16,724 nt of DNA from Nitrospina sp. (GTDB taxonomy: Bacteria; Nitrospinota; Nitrospinia; Nitrospinales; Nitrospinaceae): the NCBI GenBank assembly GCA_004357365.1, contig SMVT01000094.1:1-16724 (forward strand), written 5' to 3'. The notes under the pieces are model-generated. The model saw only the letters and a list, made by a program, of their open reading frames with translations, did not search any database and was not told where the DNA came from. The position numbers and the translations under genes were made by a program. Of the stretch, positions 1 to 5,800 are shown in pieces (position 1 is the first letter of the stretch; each line of letters begins with the position of its first letter).

Positions 1-855
1 CTGCTGTTTGCGTTGTTCCTCGTCGTATATAAGGGCTCGCAGGACCTTCATCGATTTGTCCTTGCTTTTGTGTTGCGACTTTTCATCCTGGAAAGTCACG
101 ACGATCCCGCTGGGAAGGTGGGTGCTGCGTACAGCCGAATCGGTGGTGTTGACGCTCTGGCCGCCGGGGCCGGAAGACCGGTAAACGTCCACTTTCAAAT
201 CCACCGGATTGATCTGGATATCCACTTCTTCCGCCTCGGGCAAAATTGCCACGGTCACTGCCGAGGTATGAATGCGTCCCTGCGTTTCGGTGGCCGGCAC
301 CCGTTGCACCCGGTGGGTTCCCGCCTCATACTTGAGTTTGCTGAACACCCCCTTGCCCTGGATATTGCAGATCACTTCCTTGAGTCCGCCGACCCCGGTC
401 TCACTACTGGTTATGATCTCGATCTTCCATTTCACGATTTCCGCATACCGCGAATACATCCGAAATAGATCGGCGCAGAACAAACCCGCCTCGTCTCCCC
501 CGGTGCCCGCGCGGATTTCCATGATAACGTTTTTAGCATCGCGCGGATCTTTGGGAAGGAGCAGAAATTTCAGCTGGGTTTCATTCTTTTCTTTTTCCTG
601 TTGCAGGGTTTCGACTTCCTCCCGGGCCATATCGCGCAGTTCAGCGTCCTGCTCCTCTTTCAGGATTTTTTGATTCTCCTCCAATTCACGCGCGTTCTTT
701 TTCCATTTCCGGAATTCCTTGACGACTTGGGAAATCTCGGACTGCTCCTTGGCCAGCTTCTGGAACTCCGTCTGCCGCTGGATGATTTTGGGATCGCTCA
801 TCAATTGATTGAGCTTCTCGTATCGCTTTTCGATTTCATCCAATTGATCAAACAT
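1..855 (-). CDS. prfA: Peptide chain release factor 1 (RF1), C-terminus cut by window edge
   Basis: Class I release factor that reads UAA and UAG in the ribosomal A site and triggers hydrolysis of peptidyl-tRNA. The visible 285 residues begin MFDQLDEIEKRYEKLNQ, matching the usual RF1 start. The stop-codon-reading PxT motif is present as PAT at residues 187-189 (context HRVQRVPATETQGR); RF2 has SPF there. The catalytic GGQ lies at residues 231-233 (SSGPGGQSVNTTDSAV). About 70 C-terminal residues lie outside the window. I chose the ATG at 855 by family similarity. An in-frame ATG at 888 would add 11 residues; neither start has a convincing ribosome binding site. It is the last visible gene of rho-rpmE-prfA, 91 nt after rpmE, so co-transcription is likely. 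Identity is very secure; only the start is uncertain. Confidence 0.96.
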   Translation of the reverse strand, partial: MFDQLDEIEKRYEKLNQLMSDPKIIQRQTEFQKLAKEQSEISQVVKEFRKWKKNARELEENQKILKEEQDAELRDMAREEVETLQQEKEKNETQLKFLLLPKDPRDAKNVIMEIRAGTGGDEAGLFCADLFRMYSRYAEIVKWKIEIITSSETGVGGLKEVICNIQGKGVFSKLKYEAGTHRVQRVPATETQGRIHTSAVTVAILPEAEEVDIQINPVDLKVDVYRSSGPGGQSVNTTDSAVRSTHLPSGIVVTFQDEKSQHKSKDKSMKVLRALIYDEEQRKQQ

Positions 856-946
856 GGGAAATACCGGTTCGTCGAACGCAACTGTCATCTAAAATACGTG
901 TGAATAAAAGGGACTGCAGGTGTCGAAACAGGGGAAAGGGGGGAAG

Positions 947-1192
947 CTAATTGGGAGCTGGTTCCGGGGCCTCTTGGGCTTCTTTCGCCGCCTGGGCCTT
1001 CTTGTATTTGCGGGTGAATTTTTCGATCCGGCCGGCACTGTCCACCAGCTTCTGCTTGCCGGTGAAGAACGGATGGCAGGCGGAGCAGATTTCAAGGTGC
1101 ATGTCCTTGACGGTGGACCGAACCACCACTGTGTTGCCGCACGAGCACACAAAGGTGGTCTTGTTATATTCCGGATGAATCTCAGTTTTCAT
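947..1192 (-). CDS. rpmE: 50S ribosomal protein L31, zinc-binding type
   Basis: Small protein of the large ribosomal subunit, near the central protuberance and subunit bridges. The 81-residue sequence begins MKTEIHPEYNKTTFVCSCGN, typical of L31. It has the zinc-ribbon cysteines as a CSCG pair (residues 16 and 18) and CSACH (residues 37 and 40), followed by the family HPFFTGKQKLVDSAGRIEKF segment. In species with two L31 types, the cysteine-bearing form is the one used when zinc is plentiful. The tail (AQAAKEAQEAPEPAPN) is low complexity and probably disordered. The ATG at 1192 has a plausible GAGG ribosome binding site about 12 nt upstream. It sits 32 nt after rho and before prfA, a common bacterial arrangement. 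Confidence 0.97.
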   Translation of the reverse strand: MKTEIHPEYNKTTFVCSCGNTVVVRSTVKDMHLEICSACHPFFTGKQKLVDSAGRIEKFTRKYKKAQAAKEAQEAPEPAPN

Positions 1193-1224
1193 AACCGCTG
1201 GAACCTCTCTAACGCACTGAAATA

Positions 1225-2502
1225 TCAGGAGTTCATCGATTGAATAAACTCGGCGTTGGTCTTGGTTTCCTTCATTCTCTGGAGGAGGAGGTCCATCGTA
1301 TCATGGATGCCCATGGGGAGCAAAACCTTTCTAAGCAACCAGATCCGTTGCAGTTCCTCCTCCTCTATAAGCAACTCCTCTTTCCGGGTGCCGGACCGGT
1401 TGATATCGATCGACGGGAAAGTCCGCTTGTCCGCGAGCTTCCGGTCGAGCACGATTTCCAAGTTACCGGTGCCCTTGAACTCCTCAAAGATGACGTCGTC
1501 CATGCGGCTTCCGGTATCCACCAGCGCGGTGGCGATGATGGTCAAACTGCCGCCTTCCTCCAGATTCCGGGCGGCGCCGAAGAACCGCTTGGGCCTCTGC
1601 AGGGCATTGGAATCGACACCGCCGGAAAGCACCTTGCCGCTGGGCGGCACGATGGCGTTGTAGGCCCGTGCCAGGCGGGTGATGCTGTCCAGCAGGATCA
1701 CCACGTCCTTCTTGTGCTCGACCAGCCGCTTGGCCTTTTCGATCACCATTTCGGCGACCTGGACGTGGCGCTGGGCCGGCTCGTCGAAGGTGGAGCTGAT
1801 GGTCTCGCCCTTTACCGACCGTTGCATATCCGTTACTTCTTCGGGACACTCGTCAATCAACAATACAATGAGAACCCCTTCCGGATAATTGGTGCTGATG
1901 CTGTTGGCGATCGATTGCAACAGCATGGTTTTACCGGTCCTTGGCGGTGCCACGATCAGGCCACGTTGGCCTTTACCGATCGGCGTCATCAAATCCATGA
2001 TGCGCGCGCTGTAATCCTTGCCGTTCGGCGTTTCCAGACGCAGGCGTTCATCGGGATACAACGGCGTCAGGTTATCGAACAGAATCTTGTCCTTGGTCTT
2101 GTCCGGATTTTCAAAGTTGATGGCCTCCACCTTCAACAACGCGAAATACCGCTCGTTTTCCTTGGGCGGGCGAATCTGGCCGGAGATCGTGTCTCCGGTA
2201 TGCATGTCGAAACGGCGTATCTGCGAGGGCGAAACATAAATGTCGTCCGGTCCCGGCAGATAGTTATAGGCCGGCGCGCGCAGAAATCCGAAGCCGTCCG
2301 GCAGGATTTCCAACACCCCTTGGCCGAACATCAGACCGTCTTTTTCGATCTGGGCCTGGAGTATCTTGAAAATTAAATCCTGCTTCTTCAAACTGCTATG
2401 ACCTTGAATCTTAAGGGTCTTGGCAATACCGGTCAGGTCGGAGATGGTCTTTGCCTTTAATTCCTCAATGTTGGTTGTGGGTGGTTGCGTTGTCTCACTC
2501 AT
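1225..2502 (-). CDS. rho: Transcription termination factor Rho
   Basis: Hexameric RNA-dependent ATPase that translocates on nascent RNA and releases RNA polymerase. At 425 residues it is close to E. coli Rho (419). Visible parts: N-terminal helical Rho_N segment (about 10-55), cold-shock-like RNA-binding domain (about 58-125, with GFGFLRAP and DDIYVSPSQIRRF), and RecA-like ATPase domain. Walker A is APPRTGKT at 185-192, the catalytic-Glu segment is LLIDECPEEVTDMQ around 215-227, Walker B is VVILLDSITRLARAYN (267-282), the Q-loop region is SGKVLSGGVDSNALQRPKRFFGAARN, and an arginine-finger-like stretch is NRSGTRKEELL. Unusual: residue 219 is Cys (codon TGT) where E. coli has Arg212 next to the catalytic Glu. 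The ATG at 2502 lacks a clear Shine-Dalgarno. The first gene of the minus-strand cluster, likely preceded by a leader of about 195 nt. Confidence 0.98.
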   Translation of the reverse strand: MSETTQPPTTNIEELKAKTISDLTGIAKTLKIQGHSSLKKQDLIFKILQAQIEKDGLMFGQGVLEILPDGFGFLRAPAYNYLPGPDDIYVSPSQIRRFDMHTGDTISGQIRPPKENERYFALLKVEAINFENPDKTKDKILFDNLTPLYPDERLRLETPNGKDYSARIMDLMTPIGKGQRGLIVAPPRTGKTMLLQSIANSISTNYPEGVLIVLLIDECPEEVTDMQRSVKGETISSTFDEPAQRHVQVAEMVIEKAKRLVEHKKDVVILLDSITRLARAYNAIVPPSGKVLSGGVDSNALQRPKRFFGAARNLEEGGSLTIIATALVDTGSRMDDVIFEEFKGTGNLEIVLDRKLADKRTFPSIDINRSGTRKEELLIEEEELQRIWLLRKVLLPMGIHDTMDLLLQRMKETKTNAEFIQSMNS

Positions 2503-2595
2503 GTGTGGTGGTTGGGTAAAAGGTTAGATGGATGGATGGATTGTGGTTGCTGGTTATTCTGTTTTTGATTTTGAGTGGGTTGTTGAAGATGTCTC

Positions 2596-2699
2596 AGAAT
2601 CCCCCAAAGAGGCTCTGTTTATCTCAAACCATTTGCAGAATTTTCTGGATATTTAATTGATTTCAGAGGCTTTAGGAAGCTCTACTTCTTGGGGGTTCT
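2596..2699 (-). promoter_or_regulatory. Possible rho leader RNA hairpin
   Basis: In the minus-strand RNA, AGAACCCCCAA (from 2699-2689) can pair with UUGGGGGAUUCU (from 2607-2596), apart from one bulged A. This encloses about 80 nt that contain smaller self-complementary pieces (AGAG with CUCU). The 5' arm begins almost at the predicted transcription start. E. coli rho is controlled by attenuation in its leader, so a structured leader is plausible here. No U-tract follows the long-range stem, so a simple terminator is not supported. Confidence 0.35.
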
Positions 2700-2704
2700 T
2701 TTCT

Positions 2705-2733
2705 AAACTAAACGCTTATTTCCTATTTGTCAA
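2705..2733 (-). promoter_or_regulatory. Likely sigma70 promoter for rho
   Basis: On the minus strand a perfect -35 box TTGACA (2733-2728) is followed by a 17-nt spacer and a weak -10 TAGTTT (2710-2705, 3 of 6 consensus bases). Transcription would start near 2697, giving a leader of roughly 195 nt before the rho ATG at 2502. The perfect -35 and ideal spacing support it; the poor -10 limits confidence. Confidence 0.45.
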
Positions 2734-2794
2734 TATTTTTTCTCGCTTGTGGTTCCCTGGATGGAACCGTTCGGATGGCATCGTGAAGGGGTGC

Positions 2795-2824
2795 TTGACT
2801 TGCCATGGCAAGTTTGATTATTAT
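2795..2824 (+). promoter_or_regulatory. Likely sigma70 promoter for dnaE
   Basis: -35 TTGACT (2795-2800, 5 of 6), an 18-nt spacer and -10 TATTAT (2819-2824, 5 of 6). The predicted start is near 2831, about 60 nt before the preferred dnaE GTG at 2893. The spacer is almost filled by a perfect palindrome. Confidence 0.6.
2798..2813. promoter_or_regulatory. Perfect 16-bp palindrome inside dnaE promoter, candidate operator
   Basis: ACTTGCCATGGCAAGT equals its own reverse complement. It overlaps the end of the -35 box and fills most of the spacer before the -10 box. A protein bound there would block RNA polymerase, the classic position of a repressor operator. Accessory DnaE polymerases are often LexA-controlled, but this does not match a LexA box I can name with certainty, so the regulator is unknown. 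Confidence 0.5.
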
Positions 2825-2892
2825 AACACTAATTCAATCCATTCGTGAACCGCATTTTTTTTGATCCTTATTTTCGCTTTTTATTCGCTATC

Positions 2893-5800
2893 GTGTTCAT
2901 CCATCTGAACTGCCACAGCCACTATTCCTTTCTCGCCGGCGCCGACCGCATCGACGCCCTGGTCGCGGCCGCCCGGCGCATGCCCGGCCCCGCCCTGGCC
3001 CTCACGGATACCAACGGCCTGTACGGCGCGGTGCCCTTCCAGCAGGCCGCCCGCACAGCCGGCATTCGTCCCATCTTCGGCGTAGAGGTGGATCAACCGG
3101 AGACAGCGGATCTCATGTCCCCACAGCGAGCTGTCCTATTAGCTAAAAATCTGAAAGGGTTCGGCGAACTGTGCCGCATCATCACCGACCGCCACCTGGA
3201 GTGTCTCCAGACGCAAACGGCTGATACTGAATCCTGCAACCCACATCATCGGGCGCAATCCAAACGCTCACAAGCGGGGTCCAGCGTCACGCTGGCTGAA
3301 TTCTCCCTGGGTGACCGCCTCAGGGCCTGCTCGGACGACGTCATCATCCTCTCGCCGGACCGGCATTTGCTCGACACCATCGCCCGCGCCCGGGGCGGCG
3401 GGAACCTCTACGCCGAGCTGACGGCGCACGACCACCGGTGGAGTGCCTCCACACGCAAACGGCTAATACCGAATCCTGCAACCCACATCATCGGGCGCAA
3501 TCCAAACGCTCACAAGCGGGGTCCAGCGTCACGCTGGCGGGACTGGCGTCTGCTCGCCTTCGCCCAAAAACGCGGCCTGCCGGTGGTCGCAACCAACCGG
3601 GTGTTTTTCATTCGGCCGAAGGACTGGCAGGTGCACCGCCTGCTCTCCGCCATCCGCACCAACACCACCGTTCACACCCTGCCACCGGGAGCGGCGGCCT
3701 CGCCGGACGCCTGGCTGAAACCGCCCGCCGAAATGGCGCGCCTGTTTGATGATATTCCCGAAGCGGTCCACAATACTCTTCGCATCGCCGAGCGATGCGA
3801 CGTCTCGCTGGAGCTGGGGCGGACCAAACTGCCCCCCTTCGACCTGCCGGCGGACGAAACCGCCGCCTCCCTCCTGCGGCGGCTGTCTCATGAAGGTATG
3901 CGCCGGCAGTATTCCGGTACCGCACGGGACGCCGCGCGAGTCCGCCTGGAAAACGAGCTGGCAGTGATCCACCGGCTGAAGCTGGAGCCGTATTTTCTGA
4001 TCGTGTGGGACATCGTGCGCGAGGCGGCGGCGCGCGGCATTCCGACGGTGGGGCGGGGCTCCGCCGCCAACAGCCTGGTCTGCCGCACCCTCAACATCAC
4101 CGAGGTCGACCCCCTCCGCTACAACCTGTACTTCGAGCGCTTCCTCAGCCTGGAGCGGTCGGACTACCCGGACATCGACATCGACTTCCCCTGGAACCGG
4201 CGCGACGAAATGCTGGATTACGTGTTCGACACCTACGGGCACGAGCACGTGGCGCTGATCTCCACCCACGTGCATTTCCGGAGCCGCTCGCTGATCCGCG
4301 AGGTGGGCAAGGCGCTGGGCGTGCCGGTGCCGGAGATCGACGCGTTCACCCGAACCCTGCCGCATTTCTCCAGCCTGGCGGAGTTGGAAACGGTGCGGGA
4401 AACCGTGCCGGAATGCCGTCATCTACCTACGGAAGATGAACCGTACCGCACGATCCTCGAGCTGAGCCGCCGCATCGAGGGGTTCCCGCGCCATCTGTCC
4501 ATCCACTGCGGCGGCATCGTCATCAGCCCGTTGCCGATCACCGACTTCATCCCCTTGCAGAAGACGCCGAAGGGATTCGCCGTGACGCAATACGACATGT
4601 ACCCGGTGGAGGACATGGGCCTGCTCAAGATCGACCTCCTGGCGCAGAAGGGACTGGCGGTGCTGTCGGACACGGTCAAGGACGTGCAGGCCAATTATGG
4701 GGTCACTATCGACTTCAACTGCATGGATCCCGTGACCGACCCGAAAACCCGTGCGCTGGTGAAGGCGGGGCGGACCATCGGCTGTTTCTACATCGAGTCG
4801 CCGGGCATGCGCAACCTGCTCCAGAAGCTGGGCGTGGAGACGTTCGAGATGCTGACGGCGGCGAGCTCCATCATCCGTCCCGGCGTCTCCGACAGCGGCA
4901 TGATGAAGGCGTTCATCGACCGCCACAACGGCAGGGAGGCCGTCCGCTATCTGCATCCGAAACTGGAGCCGATTCTGAACGAGACCTTCGGCGTCATGAT
5001 CTACCAGGAAGACGTGATCAAGGTCGCCCACGCCATCGCCGGCATGTCGCTGGGCGAGGCCGAGGGACTGCGCAAGTGCATGAGCAAGAAACGCGACTGG
5101 GAGGCGATGGAAAACTACCGGGAACGGTTCGTCACCGGCGCGCTGGCAAACGGCGTGACGCCGGACATCGCGCAGGAGCTGTGGCGGCAGATGGAGGGCT
5201 TCGCGGGCTACGCCTTCTGCAAGGCGCACAGCGCCTCGTTCGCACGGGTCTCGTACCAGACCGCCTGGCTGAAGGCGCATTACCCGGCGGAGTTCATGGC
5301 GGCGGTGCTGTCGAATCAAGGCGGGTTTTACGACACCTGCGCCTACGTCGAGGAAGCGCGGCGGCTGGGCCTCACCCTCCTGCCACCGGACATCAATGAG
5401 AGCGAATATCGGTTTATTGCGTCGACAACACCCCCCTCACCCCACCCCTCTCCCCTTGGGGGAGAGGGGTCAAGGGAAGAATCCCCCCAGCCCCCTTTAC
5501 AAGGGGGGGCTCCTTTATCCTGCAACTCACATCGCCAAGCGCAACCCAATATTTCCTCCAGGCGTAGCCGGGTGCGTGTGGGGTTGATGCAGGTGAAGCA
5601 TCTGAGCCGGAACACCATTGACTCCATCCTGGAGCAACGTAAGAACAGACCCTATGCGTCGCTGGAGGATTTTCTGTCGCGGGTGGACATCGGCGAAAGC
5701 GAGGCGGAATCTCTCATCCGCTGCGGTGCGATGGATACGGTGGAGTGCCTCCACACGCAAAGGGCTGACCTTCCCTCCGGCAACTCGAATCACCGGGCGC

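Larger units (their letters stand above)
2503..2892. other. Divergent intergenic control region between rho and dnaE
   Basis: AT-richer non-coding stretch separating two divergently transcribed genes. It holds a likely rho promoter and leader (minus strand) and a likely dnaE promoter with a palindrome (plus strand), listed separately. A short GGAT/ATGG tandem run lies near 2524-2538. I found no supported coding sequence, tRNA or mobile-element end here. Confidence 0.7.

Noticed and set aside
1240..2376. Long plus-strand open frame (378 codons) opposite rho
   Set aside because: It is the antisense shadow of a clear rho gene in GC-rich DNA; its product shows no family features.
2657..2848. 63-codon plus-strand open frame upstream of dnaE
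   Set aside because: It spans both predicted promoters in AT-rich non-coding DNA and its product resembles no protein family.
3438..3749. Short plus-strand open frame across repeat B in the +1 frame (MECLHTQTANTESC...)
   Set aside because: It reads repeat B in the frame used by copy A, then runs into out-of-frame polymerase sequence; not a separate gene.
3529..5319. Long minus-strand open frames (about 297 and 298 codons) opposite dnaE
   Set aside because: Shadows of the dnaE frame, with Arg/His/Gln-rich products typical of antisense translation of GC-rich genes.
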